This document shows positions 17,198 to 25,599 of a DNA stretch of 25,922 nt, piece by piece (position 1 is the stretch's first letter; each line of letters begins with the position of its first letter). The translations under genes and the position numbers were made by a program. Under the pieces are notes generated by a model. It was not told the origin of the DNA and ran no database searches. It saw nothing but the letters and a program-made list of their open reading frames with translations. This DNA comes from Haliea sp041583655 (lineage in GTDB: Bacteria; Pseudomonadota; Gammaproteobacteria; Pseudomonadales; Halieaceae). The stretch is taken from the NCBI GenBank assembly GCA_041583655.1, contig JBFHFJ010000013.1, positions 1 to 25,922 on the forward strand. The letters are read 5' to 3'.

Positions 17198-17527
17198 TCA
17201 GGTGTTCAGCGGAGGCGCCTGTGGCAGGACGGGGTAATGGCTGATGCGGATGCGGGCCGGGGCGGCAATAGCGAGGGCGACGGGGACAGGCACGCTGAGC
17301 CACCCGATGGCGGGCCATCCGGCATCCGGAATGCTACCCGTGTCATCCCCGGAAAAGCCCTCCCCGTTACCCGGCAGAAAAGGCGGGGACCCATCCCCCA
17401 ATTGCTCGAACTGGCCGCCATGGAACACGGGGCCGTTCCAGGAGGCAGACCAGACCAGCAGATTGCCGATCAGCAGCAGGCACAGCCCCAGCCGGGTAAG
17501 AGATGTGCCTGATCTGGAAGGTGTCAT
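17198..17527 (-). CDS. Hypothetical small two-helix membrane protein
   Basis: This is a 109-residue frame with codon use like its neighbours (many CTG, GGC and GCC codons). It has an N-terminal basic stretch, a hydrophobic segment (LGLCLLLIGNLLVWSASW), a Gly/Pro/Asp-rich middle (about 35-70), a second hydrophobic segment (IGWLSVPVPVALAIAAP) and a short polar tail. ATG 17527 has only a modest AGG upstream. I do not recognise it. It ends 118 bases before secF on the same strand. It is not SecD and not the FdsD delta subunit. It could be a real secF-linked membrane protein or a chance frame in the otherwise empty 602-base gap between secF and fdhD. Nothing else in that gap looks coding. Confidence 0.45.
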   Translation of the reverse strand: MTPSRSGTSLTRLGLCLLLIGNLLVWSASWNGPVFHGGQFEQLGDGSPPFLPGNGEGFSGDDTGSIPDAGWPAIGWLSVPVPVALAIAAPARIRISHYPVLPQAPPLNT

Positions 17528-17632
17528 GGTGGGACCTGAATGGACCGGATACGCTACTGCATTATTAGTACCACGGTTGCTGCCGGCGGAGAAAGCTGCA
17601 TTAGTGACAAATCGCCCTTCTTGGGCAAAGTT

Positions 17633-17652
17633 ACACAAAAGGCCCGGGCCTT
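17633..17652 (-). terminator. Probable terminator after fdhD
   Basis: The perfect 14-base palindrome AAGGCCCGGGCCTT (17639-17652) can fold as a 5-pair stem with a CCGG loop and runs into TTTTGTGT on the minus strand, 30 bases after the fdhD stop. A second small hairpin (GCCC/GGGC, 17614-17626) follows. This fits the end of the formate dehydrogenase operon. Confidence 0.5.
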
Positions 17653-17681
17653 CCCTCCATTGGAGCAAGCACTGGAAGGGG

Positions 17682-18509
17682 CTACTGGTCGAGCCGCTGT
17701 CCCCCCGCATAAACCACCTGCCGCCCATGGCGCGCAAAGCCAACCAGGGTCAGGTCGCACTGCACTGCGGTGTCCACAGCCCGCGCAGTGGCCGCGGACA
17801 CGGCGACCAGAACCGGCATATCCGCCCGCACGGCCTTTTGCACGAGCTCATAGCTGGCGCGGCTGGACACCACGGTAAACCCCGGCGAACGCGGTCCACT
17901 CCGGGCCAGGGCGCCCACCAGCTTGTCGAGTGCGTTGTGGCGGCCAACATCTTCCCGCAACAACAGGATTTCCCCATCGGAGTCGCACCATGCCGCGGCA
18001 TGCATGCCGCCGGTCAGTCCCCCCAGCTGCTGCCGACCGGGCAGTGCCGCCAGGGCGCGCTGGATCGCGCGGTGACTGATTCGGACGCCCGCCGACACCG
18101 TCGGCAGCGGCGTCGCAAAATACGCCAGTGACTCTACGCCACACAGCCCGCAGCCCGATTGCCCGGCAAGAAACCGGCGCCGCTGCTTCAGGGCCGCAAG
18201 CCGGTCAGACGCCAGGGTAATCCGCAGCTCTATGCCCTGCTCGCCGTGCCGAACCTCGGTGTCATAGATCTGCGCGGGGCGATCGATTATCCCCTCGCCC
18301 AGGCTGAACCCCAGGGCAAAGTCCTCCAGATCCACCGCCGAGGCCATCATCACAGCGTGGGACACACAGTTATAAACCAGCGCCACTGGCGTCTCGTCCG
18401 CCAGGGTGTCCGTACTGGCACCCAGCGTCCCGCCTCGCCAGGTCTGGACCGGGCGCGCGGGCAATTGGTTGCCGGCCGCCGTTGGCAGCTCAGGCTTCTC
18501 CGGCCGCAC
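17682..18509 (-). CDS. fdhD: Formate dehydrogenase accessory sulfurtransferase FdhD
   Basis: FdhD moves sulfur from a cysteine desulfurase to the bis-MGD molybdenum cofactor, without which formate dehydrogenase is inactive. The 275-residue protein contains the family core DETPVALVYNCVSH, LEDFALGFSLGEGII, the essential CxxC in GCGLCGVES (C120 and C123), GGMHAAAW, EDVGRHNALDKLVG and the C-terminal VSSRASYELVQKA. The GTG at 18509 is chosen because GGAGGG lies 8 nt upstream; longer starts would run far into fdsA. The start lies 20 bases inside the 3' end of fdsA, so translation is coupled to the catalytic subunit it matures. In Fds-type operons this position corresponds to fdsC. Confidence 0.95.
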   Translation of the reverse strand: MRPEKPELPTAAGNQLPARPVQTWRGGTLGASTDTLADETPVALVYNCVSHAVMMASAVDLEDFALGFSLGEGIIDRPAQIYDTEVRHGEQGIELRITLASDRLAALKQRRRFLAGQSGCGLCGVESLAYFATPLPTVSAGVRISHRAIQRALAALPGRQQLGGLTGGMHAAAWCDSDGEILLLREDVGRHNALDKLVGALARSGPRSPGFTVVSSRASYELVQKAVRADMPVLVAVSAATARAVDTAVQCDLTLVGFARHGRQVVYAGGQRLDQ

Positions 18510-21393
18510 TCTGACTGCCCTCCACCGCCTCTCCCTCGACCAGACGCTGTTGTTCGCGATGGAACGCGTGGTGCCCCCTTTGCCACGCGGACATGCCGCT
18601 GGCCCTGCGCACCTCAACCGCCGTTACCTTGTACTCGGGGCAGTTGGTGGCCCAGTCCGAATTGTCGGTAGTAATCACGTTGGCCCCGCTGACGGGGTGG
18701 TGGAATGTCGTGTAGACCACACCCGGCTGCACCCGCTCACTGAGCCTGGCACGCAGGGAAGTCTCACCTACCCGGCTGGCAATGCTCACCTGGTCGCCCT
18801 CGCTGATACCCCGGTCCTCGGCATCGTGGGGATGGATTTCCAGAATATCCTCGGCATGCCAGCTGCTGTTGGGGGTACGCCTGGTCTGGGCGCCAACATT
18901 GTACTGGGACAATATCCTCCCCGTGGTCAGCAGCAACGGGAAGCGACGGGTGACCTTTTCCTCCGTGGGAACATACTCGGTTACCACAAACTGCCCCTTG
19001 CCGCGCACGAATTCATCCACGTGCATTACCGGTGTGCCGTCGTATGCCGCGTCATTGCAGGGCCACTGGATGGAACCCTGCTGGTCCAGGCGCGCATAGC
19101 TCACGCCCCTGAACGAGGGCGTGAGTCGGGCGATCTCGTCCATGATTTCCGCAGGATGGCAGTAGTCCATGGCGTAGCCAAGGGCATTGGACAGCGCCAT
19201 GGTGGCTTCCCAGTCCGCCTTGCCCGCCAGGGGAGCCATAACCCGGCGCACCCGGGAGATGCGGCGCTCGGCGTTGGTGAAGGTCCCGTCCTTCTCCAGG
19301 AAGGAGGCGCCAGGCAGGAACACGTGGGCAAACTTGGCGGTTTCGTTGAGGAAGATGTCCTGCACGATCAGGCACTCGAGATTGCGCAGGGCCGCCTCGA
19401 CGTGCTGGGTGTTCGGGTCCGACTGGGCGATGTCCTCGCCCTGGCAGTACAGCGCGCGGAAATTGCCCGCCAGCGCCTCGTCGAACATATTGGGAATGCG
19501 GAAGCCGGGCACCGGGTCCAGCTGCACCTGCCAGGCGGCATCGAACCGGTTGCGCACGGCGTCGTCACCCAGGGGTTGATAGCCAGGCAGCTCGTGGGGG
19601 AAGGAACCCATGTCGCAGGATCCCTGGACGTTGTTCTGCCCACGCAGGGGGTTCACCCCCACCCCCTCGCGGCCGATATTGCCGGTCAGCATCGCCAGGT
19701 TGGCAATGCCCATAACCATGGTGGAGCCCTGGCTGTGCTCGGTAACGCCGAGCCCGTAATAGATGGCGGCGTTGCCGCCTGTGGCATACAGCCGCGCTGC
19801 GGCCCGCAGGGCCCCCGCCTCTACGCCGGTTACCGCAGCCACCTGCTCGGGTGCATGGCTGGGGTCACGGATGAAATCCAGCCACTCCCGGAAGGCCGCC
19901 GGGTCACAGCGCTGCTCGATAAACTCCCTGTCTTCCAGGCCTTCGCTGACAATGACATGAGCCATGGCATTGATAAAGGCCACGTTGGTACCCGGGCGCA
20001 ATGGCAAATGGTGGTCGGCACGGATATGGGGTGATTGCACCAGATCGATACGCCGCGGATCGACCACGATCAACCGCGCGCCATTGCGCAGGCGGCGCTT
20101 GAGACGCGAGGCAAACACCGGGTGGCCATCCGTCGGGTTGGCGCCGATCACCATCACCACATCGGCCTGGTCAACGGAGTCGAAGTTCTGGGTGCCGGCA
20201 GATTCTCCCAGGGTCATCTTCAAGCCATACCCGGTCGGGGAGTGACAAACCCGCGCGCAGGTGTCGACATTGTTGTTGCCAAAAGCCACGCGCACCATCT
20301 TTTGCACCAGGTAGGTCTCTTCGTTGGTGCAGCGCGACGAGGTAATCCCGCCGATGCTGTTGCGCCCGTACTGCTGCTGGACTTCGCGCAGGCGCCTGGC
20401 GGCAAAGGCCACGGCCTCTTCCCAGGACACCACCCGCCAGGGCTGGTCGATGGCATCGCGGATCATCGGCGTGGTAACGCGATCCGGGTGGGTGGCGTAA
20501 CCGAAAGCAAAGCGCCCCTTCACGCAGGCATGGCCGCGATTCGCCCCGCCGTCCTTCCAGGGCAGCATGTTCACCACCCGCTCGCCTTTCATTTCCGCCC
20601 TGAAGCCGCAGCCGACCCCGCAGTAGGCGCAGGTCGTCACCACCGAGTGCTCGGGCTGGCCCTGCTCGATAACACTGTTCTCCATCAGGGTCGCGGTGGG
20701 ACAGTGCTGGACGCAGGCACCGCAGGAGACGCAGTCCGAGTCCATGAAGGGCTGCTCCACGCCCGCCGCCACCCGTGACGCAAAGCCGCGTCCGGCGATG
20801 GTCAGGGCGAAGGTCCCCTGCACATCCTCACAGGCGCGCACACAGCGGGAACAGAGAATGCACTTCGCGGGATCGAAGGTGAAATAGGGATTGGACTGGT
20901 CCTTTTCCGCCTGCAGGTGGTTTTCCCCTCCCTCGGGATAGCGCACCTCGCGCAGGCCCACGGCACCGGCCATGTCCTGCAGTTCACAGTTGCCATTGGC
21001 GGCGCAGGTCAGGCAGTCGAGCGGATGATCGGAGATGTACAGCTCCATTACATTGCGCCGCAGGCGCGCCAGCTTGCCGGTCTGGGTCGTGACCGCCATG
21101 CCCGCCTCCACCGGTGTGGTGCAGGAGGCCGGGTAGCCCTTGCGCCCGACAATCTCCACCAGACACAGGCGGCAGGAGCCGAAGGCCTCCAGGGCGTCGG
21201 TGGCGCAGAGCCTGGGGATGTTGATCCCCGCCAGCGCCGCCGCGCGCAGGACCGAGGTCCCTTCGGGGACCGCGACCGCACGACCGTCTATCGTGAGTTC
21301 AACGGTTTCCAGAGTCGCGTAAGCGGCGCTGTATTCAGGCAGGGGGGCGGGCGTGCCGTAGTCACGCTCCGACGGTTCATAGAACTGCAGCAT
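18490..21393 (-). CDS. fdsA: NAD-dependent formate dehydrogenase, molybdenum catalytic (alpha) subunit
   Basis: FdsA oxidises formate to CO2 at a bis-MGD molybdenum centre and passes electrons along Fe-S clusters to FdsB. The 967 residues show, in order: a 2Fe-2S domain (C63, C74, C77, C91), an HxxxC cluster (H123, C127, C130, C136), two 4Fe-4S ferredoxin sites (CILCSRCVRAC, 178-188; CVSCGACVQHC, 221-231), the 4Fe-4S site of the molybdopterin domain (C255, C258, C262, C290), the catalytic C383-H384 in ARVCHSPTG, and a C-terminal cofactor-binding domain (LLLTTGRILSQYN). The active-site ligand is cysteine, not selenocysteine. ATG 21393 overlaps the fdsB stop as TGATG, so the longer frame reaching 21624 is rejected. 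This is the standard size for soluble NAD-linked enzymes. Confidence 0.97.
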   Translation of the reverse strand: MLQFYEPSERDYGTPAPLPEYSAAYATLETVELTIDGRAVAVPEGTSVLRAAALAGINIPRLCATDALEAFGSCRLCLVEIVGRKGYPASCTTPVEAGMAVTTQTGKLARLRRNVMELYISDHPLDCLTCAANGNCELQDMAGAVGLREVRYPEGGENHLQAEKDQSNPYFTFDPAKCILCSRCVRACEDVQGTFALTIAGRGFASRVAAGVEQPFMDSDCVSCGACVQHCPTATLMENSVIEQGQPEHSVVTTCAYCGVGCGFRAEMKGERVVNMLPWKDGGANRGHACVKGRFAFGYATHPDRVTTPMIRDAIDQPWRVVSWEEAVAFAARRLREVQQQYGRNSIGGITSSRCTNEETYLVQKMVRVAFGNNNVDTCARVCHSPTGYGLKMTLGESAGTQNFDSVDQADVVMVIGANPTDGHPVFASRLKRRLRNGARLIVVDPRRIDLVQSPHIRADHHLPLRPGTNVAFINAMAHVIVSEGLEDREFIEQRCDPAAFREWLDFIRDPSHAPEQVAAVTGVEAGALRAAARLYATGGNAAIYYGLGVTEHSQGSTMVMGIANLAMLTGNIGREGVGVNPLRGQNNVQGSCDMGSFPHELPGYQPLGDDAVRNRFDAAWQVQLDPVPGFRIPNMFDEALAGNFRALYCQGEDIAQSDPNTQHVEAALRNLECLIVQDIFLNETAKFAHVFLPGASFLEKDGTFTNAERRISRVRRVMAPLAGKADWEATMALSNALGYAMDYCHPAEIMDEIARLTPSFRGVSYARLDQQGSIQWPCNDAAYDGTPVMHVDEFVRGKGQFVVTEYVPTEEKVTRRFPLLLTTGRILSQYNVGAQTRRTPNSSWHAEDILEIHPHDAEDRGISEGDQVSIASRVGETSLRARLSERVQPGVVYTTFHHPVSGANVITTDNSDWATNCPEYKVTAVEVRRASGMSAWQRGHHAFHREQQRLVEGEAVEGSQSAAGEA

Positions 21394-22955
21394 CAGACTG
21401 ACTCCCGGGAATCGCCTGACTCCCTGTGGGCAGTGAAATCTTCGGGGAAATACCGGAGGGCGCTCAGTACCGGGTAGGGGGTCATTCCGCCCATCGCACA
21501 GAGAGAGCCATCGGTCATGGTTTCGCAGAGCTCCTCCAGCAGCGCGAGGTTCCCCGCCGGGTCCGCATCCAGCCGGTCGATCACCTCCACGCCGCGGGTA
21601 CTGCCAATGCGGCAGGGCGTACACTTGCCACAGGACTCAACGGCGCAGAACTCCATGGCAAACCGCGCCTGCTGACGCAGGTCCACCGTATCATCGAAAG
21701 CGACGACTCCACCGTGGCCCAGCATCGCTCCCATGGCGGCGAAGGCCTCGTAGTCCAGCGGTGTATCCCACTGCGACTCCGGCAGGTAGGCACCCAGCGG
21801 CCCGCCCACCTGGGCTGCGCGCAATGGCCGGCCGCTGCGGCTGCCACCGCCAAAGTCATACAGCAGCTCGCGCAGGGTAGCGCCGAAAGCCAGCTCTACC
21901 AGGCCGCCGCGGGCGATGTTTCCCGCCAGTTGCACCGGCAGCGTGCCCCGGGAGCGGCCCATACCGCAGTCAGCATAGGCCTCGGGCCCCTGGTCAAGGA
22001 TAAACGGCACGGCCGCCAGCGACAAAACGTTGTTGACGATCGTCGGCTGGCCATACAAGCCTTTCACCGCGGGCAGGGGCGGCTTGACCCGGACCATGCC
22101 CCGCCTGCCCTCCAGGCTCTCCAGCAGCGCGGTTTCCTCCCCGCAGATGTAGGCCCCGGCGCCAAGCCGGACCTCAAGGTCAAACCGATAGCCCGTATCG
22201 CAGATACCCTCACCGAGATAACCCGCCTGATAGGCGCGCTCGATCGCCGCGTTCATGATGCGCTGCGCCAGCGGATATTCAGAGCGAAGATAGATGTAGC
22301 CCTGCGTGGCACCGACAGCAAGCCCCGCGATGATCATGCCCTCGATCAGCATGTACGGGTCGCACTCCATGACCAGGCGATCGGCAAAGGTACCCGAGTC
22401 CCCCTCGTCCGCATTGCACACCACGTACTTCTGAGACGACGGCGCGTCCAGCACAGTCTGCCACTTGATGCCCGTCGGAAACGCCGCGCCACCGCGACCG
22501 CGGAGGCCCGAATCCGTCACCCGGCGCACGATGTCTTCCCCCGTCATGGCCAGGGCCCGTGCCAGCCCCCGAAAACCGCCCTGCTGGGTATAGGTGTCCA
22601 GCGCCAGAGGGTCCCCCAGCCCCACCCTGGCAAAGGTCAGTCGCTGCTGATCGCGAAGAAAGGGGATGTCCTCGGGCCGGCCCTGGAAGAGCGCATGCTG
22701 AGGCGCTCCCGAGAACAGACCCGCAGCAACCAGCCCACTGACGTCCTCGGCCCGCACGGGGCCATAGGCTACCCGTCCAGCAGCGGTCTCCACCTCGACC
22801 AGCGGTTCCAGCCAGAACAGGCCCCGCGAGCCGTTGCGCACCAGTTCGAGGTCGATATTCCGCGCCGCCGCCTCCCGCTCGAGAGCCGCCGCGACCGCAT
22901 CGGCGCCCAGCGACAGGGCGGTGGTGTCAGAGGGCACAAAGATCCGCGTGGCCAT
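21393..22955 (-). CDS. fdsB: NAD-dependent formate dehydrogenase, NADH/FMN (beta) subunit
   Basis: FdsB is the NuoF-like subunit that takes electrons from FdsA and reduces NAD+ through FMN. It has 520 residues: an N-terminal thioredoxin-like extension (about 1-125), then the NuoF core with the nucleotide/FMN site GLRGRGGAAFPTGIKW, VCNADEGDSGTFADR, GAGAYICGEETALLESLEG, and a C-terminal 4Fe-4S site ESCGKCTPCRIGSTRG (C442, C445, C448) completed by C486 in SLCAMGG. ATG 22955 overlaps the fdsG stop as TGATG, so it is preferred over the GTG one codon earlier. It is encoded between fdsG and fdsA, the usual order. The electron path runs from formate via the Fe-S chain to FMN and NADH. Confidence 0.96.
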   Translation of the reverse strand: MATRIFVPSDTTALSLGADAVAAALEREAAARNIDLELVRNGSRGLFWLEPLVEVETAAGRVAYGPVRAEDVSGLVAAGLFSGAPQHALFQGRPEDIPFLRDQQRLTFARVGLGDPLALDTYTQQGGFRGLARALAMTGEDIVRRVTDSGLRGRGGAAFPTGIKWQTVLDAPSSQKYVVCNADEGDSGTFADRLVMECDPYMLIEGMIIAGLAVGATQGYIYLRSEYPLAQRIMNAAIERAYQAGYLGEGICDTGYRFDLEVRLGAGAYICGEETALLESLEGRRGMVRVKPPLPAVKGLYGQPTIVNNVLSLAAVPFILDQGPEAYADCGMGRSRGTLPVQLAGNIARGGLVELAFGATLRELLYDFGGGSRSGRPLRAAQVGGPLGAYLPESQWDTPLDYEAFAAMGAMLGHGGVVAFDDTVDLRQQARFAMEFCAVESCGKCTPCRIGSTRGVEVIDRLDADPAGNLALLEELCETMTDGSLCAMGGMTPYPVLSALRYFPEDFTAHRESGDSRESV

Positions 22956-23446
22956 CACTGCACCTCCACCACATCACTGCTCAATTCATCGACCAGCGCA
23001 TCGAAAGCCGCCGGGGAAACGCGGCCATGGACGGCATCGCCAATACGTACCGACGGTCCGCAGGCACAATTGCCCAGGCAATAAACCGGTTCCAGGCTGA
23101 TACGGGTATCCCGTGTGGTCGCATGGTAGTCGATGCCCAGGCGCTGCTTCGCATGCCGCTCCAACATTCTCCCGCCTACGGCCTGACAGGCCTCCGCCCG
23201 ACAGATCTGCACGACATGACTGCCTGGAGGTGTGCTGCGAAAGTGATGGTAAAAACTGAGCACGCCCGCGACCTCTGCCCGGCTCTGGTTGAGCGCTTCG
23301 GCGATGGGAGCGATGGCCTCGCCCGGGATGAAACCCAGAGCATCCTGAATCGCATGCAGTATCGGCAGCAGTGCACCGGGGCGGTGCCGGTGCGTAGCAA
23401 TGGCAGCCTGGATCACATCGGTCTGCGCTGCGGTCGCCTCAAGCAT
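22955..23446 (-). CDS. fdsG: NAD-dependent formate dehydrogenase, gamma subunit (NuoE-like)
   Basis: FdsG is the small 2Fe-2S subunit that pairs with FdsB. The 163 residues have a helical N-terminal part (ALLPILHAIQDALGFIP, then AEVAGVLSFYHHF) and a thioredoxin-like C-terminal part with the four cluster cysteines in ICRAEAC (C82, C87) and YCLGNCACGP (C123, C127). Both length and spacing are standard for NuoE homologues. It is the first gene of the fds unit, 96 bases after fghA, and a promoter-like pair of hexamers lies directly upstream at 23490-23520. Confidence 0.95.
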   Translation of the reverse strand: MLEATAAQTDVIQAAIATHRHRPGALLPILHAIQDALGFIPGEAIAPIAEALNQSRAEVAGVLSFYHHFRSTPPGSHVVQICRAEACQAVGGRMLERHAKQRLGIDYHATTRDTRISLEPVYCLGNCACGPSVRIGDAVHGRVSPAAFDALVDELSSDVVEVQ

Positions 23447-23489
23447 GAAACCACCTCTGATTATTGAATTATCGTGCGCTGTGCAAGGG

Positions 23490-23520
23490 AGTATACCTAC
23501 CGGGGCAGGCCACCTGGCAA
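23490..23520 (-). promoter_or_regulatory. Candidate fdsG promoter with 19-base spacer
   Basis: On the minus strand TTGCCA (-35) and TATACT (-10), each one mismatch from consensus, are 19 bases apart, 44 bases before the fdsG ATG. The spacer holds an imperfect dyad (CCTGCC, CC, GGTAGG). A 19-base spacer is longer than optimal and is typical of promoters activated by MerR-type regulators. Confidence 0.4.
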
Positions 23521-23534
23521 ATGCCTGCAGGCAT
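23521..23534. repeat. 14-base perfect palindrome after fghA
   Basis: ATGCCTGCAGGCAT reads the same on both strands and starts 9 bases past the fghA stop, directly abutting the candidate -35 of fdsG. It can fold as a 5-pair stem with a TGCA loop followed by TTTGCC, so it may be a weak terminator or a regulator site. Confidence 0.45.
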
Positions 23535-23542
23535 GCCCCCCG

Positions 23543-24376
23543 TCATGCCAGGTTGTTGCGGTGGAAGCCGATGTGATCGCCCATAAAGCTGGCGATGAAA
23601 AAATAGCTGTGGTCGTAGCCGGGTTGCATACGCACCTCCGCGGTAAACCCGGCGCGATCCAGAGCCTCCACCAGCAGTTCCGTTTTCAGTTGCTCCTGCA
23701 GGAACTGGTCCGCCTCGCCCTGGTCCACCAGCACCGGCATGGGACTGGCCCCGGCCAGCAACTCCGTGGCGTCGTACTGACGCCACTGCTCGCGATCGTC
23801 GCCGAGGTAGTTCGCCAGGGCCTTCTGCCCCCAGGGGCAGCGCATGGGAGACACGATCGGTGCAAATGCCGATACCGAGCGGAATCTGTCGGGATTGCGC
23901 AGGGCGATGGTCAGCGCGCCATGGCCGCCCATGGAGTGGCCGAAAATTCCCGCCTGGCCCGCACTCACCGGGAAATGCTGCTCGACAAGCTCCGGGAGCT
24001 CGGCGGCAGTGTATTCGTACATCCGGTAATGCGTCGACCAGGGCGCCTGTGTTGCGTCGACATAGAAACCCGCGCCCAGCCCGAGATCGTAGGCGCCGTC
24101 CGGATCGTCCGGCACCTGATCGCCACGCGGGCTGGTATCGGGAGCCACGATCGCGACGCCCTGCTCGGCAGCGTAGCGTTGGGCACCGGCCTTGGTGACG
24201 AAGTTCTCGTCCGTGCAGGTCAGGCCTGACAGCCAGTACATTACCGGCACCCTCTCCTGCTCGGCCTGCGGAGGCAGGTAAATGGAAAAATGCATGTCAC
24301 AGGCCAGCGCCCGTGCACGGTGCGCTACGCGCAGCTGCCTGCCGCCAAAGCACCGTTGGTCATTGACTATTTTCAT
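23543..24376 (-). CDS. fghA: S-formylglutathione hydrolase
   Basis: This esterase hydrolyses S-formylglutathione to formate and glutathione, the second step of glutathione-dependent formaldehyde oxidation. The 277-residue alpha/beta hydrolase belongs to the esterase D family: YWLSGLTCTDENF, APDTSPRGD, the nucleophile elbow GHSMGGHGA (S148), and the rest of the triad D223 (in DQGEAD) and H256 (in GYDHSYFF). ATG 24376 is chosen because AGGAGG lies 6 nt upstream; a GTG two codons earlier has no proper spacing. It lies 80 bases downstream of adhC on the same strand and is likely co-transcribed with it. The order adhC, fghA then fdsGBA follows the pathway order. Confidence 0.97.
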   Translation of the reverse strand: MKIVNDQRCFGGRQLRVAHRARALACDMHFSIYLPPQAEQERVPVMYWLSGLTCTDENFVTKAGAQRYAAEQGVAIVAPDTSPRGDQVPDDPDGAYDLGLGAGFYVDATQAPWSTHYRMYEYTAAELPELVEQHFPVSAGQAGIFGHSMGGHGALTIALRNPDRFRSVSAFAPIVSPMRCPWGQKALANYLGDDREQWRQYDATELLAGASPMPVLVDQGEADQFLQEQLKTELLVEALDRAGFTAEVRMQPGYDHSYFFIASFMGDHIGFHRNNLA

Positions 24377-24456
24377 GGCCACCCTCCTGTAAAGCTGCCC
24401 ACCGTCCGCTGGGCGGCACGGCGGGCCAGGGACCGCTATGGGAAATCCGATCGGGC

Positions 24457-25563
24457 CTAGTACAGCACCACGGAGCGAATGCTTTCACCCGAGTGCATCA
24501 GGTCAAAGGCCTTGTTGATGTCGTCCAGGGGCATGGTGTGGGTGATCAGGTCGTCGATATTGATGCGCCCGTCCATATACCAGTCGACAATCCTGGGGAC
24601 ATCGGTCCGGCCCCGGGCGCCACCGAAGGCCGTACCGCGCCAGGAGCGCCCGGTTACCAGCTGGAAGGGACGGGTGGAGATTTCCTGGCCGGCCCCCGCC
24701 ACCCCCACGATGCAGCTCTGGCCCCAGCCCTTGTGGCAGCACTCCAGGGCCTGGCGCATCACCTTCACGTTGCCGATACACTCGAAGCTGTAGTCCACCC
24801 CGCCGCCAGTCAACTCGATGATGTGCTCCACCACGTTGTCGACCTCTTTGGGGTTCACGAAGTCGGTCATGCCGAACTGCTTCGCCAGCGGGACCTTGGC
24901 CGGGTTCAGGTCCACGCCGATGATGCGGCTGGCCCCGACCATCCGTGCGCCCTGGATGACATTCAGCCCGATGCCACCGAGGCCAAACACCGCCACCGTG
25001 GCGCCCGCCTCGACCTTCATGGTGAAAGCGACCGCGCCGATGCCCGTGGTCACCCCGCAGCCGATGTAGCAGATCTTGTCGAACGGTGCGTCCTTGCGCA
25101 CCTTGGCCAGGGAAATTTCCGGCAACACCGTGTAGTTGGAAAAAGTGGAGCAACCCATGTAGTGCAGAATGGGCTTGCCATTGAGGGAGAAACGGCTGGT
25201 TCCATCCGGCATCACGCCCTGGCCCTGTGTCGCCCTGACGGCCTGGCAGAGGTTGGTCTTGGGATTTAGACAGAAGTCGCACTCCCGGCACTCGGCGGTG
25301 TACAGCGGAATCACATGGTCGCCCTTCTGCAGGCTCTTCACCCCCGGGCCTACATCGACAACCACGCCGGCGCCTTCATGCCCCAGAATCGCGGGGAAGG
25401 CGCCTTCGGGGTCGTCGCCCGAGAGGGTGAATGCGTCGGTATGGCAAACACCGGTCGCCTTGATCTCCACCAGCACCTCGCCCTGGCGCGGGCCCTCCAG
25501 ATCCACTTCAACAATTTCCAGAGGCTTCCCCGCCTCGAATGCGACCGCTGCCCGGGTTTTCAT
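24457..25563 (-). CDS. adhC: S-(hydroxymethyl)glutathione dehydrogenase (class III alcohol dehydrogenase)
   Basis: This enzyme oxidises the spontaneous adduct of formaldehyde and glutathione to S-formylglutathione with NAD+. The 368-residue zinc-dependent dehydrogenase has catalytic-zinc ligands C40 (GVCHTD), H62-E63 (GHEGAG) and C169 (YIGCGVTTG), structural-zinc cysteines C92, C95, C98 and C106, and the NAD-binding GLGGIG (194-199). GTAFGGARGR near the C-terminus is characteristic of class III enzymes. ATG 25563 is used because GGAGA lies close upstream and the extra 18 codons of a longer frame would run back into the promoter. It is the first gene of the formaldehyde unit, divergent from a LysR-type regulator. 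Equivalent names in other species are frmA and flhA. Confidence 0.97.
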   Translation of the reverse strand: MKTRAAVAFEAGKPLEIVEVDLEGPRQGEVLVEIKATGVCHTDAFTLSGDDPEGAFPAILGHEGAGVVVDVGPGVKSLQKGDHVIPLYTAECRECDFCLNPKTNLCQAVRATQGQGVMPDGTSRFSLNGKPILHYMGCSTFSNYTVLPEISLAKVRKDAPFDKICYIGCGVTTGIGAVAFTMKVEAGATVAVFGLGGIGLNVIQGARMVGASRIIGVDLNPAKVPLAKQFGMTDFVNPKEVDNVVEHIIELTGGGVDYSFECIGNVKVMRQALECCHKGWGQSCIVGVAGAGQEISTRPFQLVTGRSWRGTAFGGARGRTDVPRIVDWYMDGRINIDDLITHTMPLDDINKAFDLMHSGESIRSVVLY

Positions 25564-25599
25564 ATGCCGTCTCCACAAATTGCAATTATCGATGGAGTC

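Noticed and set aside
18406..20034. Long plus-strand open frame (542 codons) across fdhD and fdsA
   Set aside because: It is antisense to well-supported genes, has no recognisable motifs and reflects the high GC of the opposite strand.
18490..21624. Longer fdsA starting at 21624
   Set aside because: It would overlap fdsB by over 200 bases; ATG 21393 in the TGATG junction gives the family-typical N-terminus.
21426..23084. Long plus-strand open frame (552 codons) across fdsB and fdsG
   Set aside because: It is antisense to genes with full Fe-S and FMN motifs, and its predicted protein is rich in R, H, Q and A with no domain.
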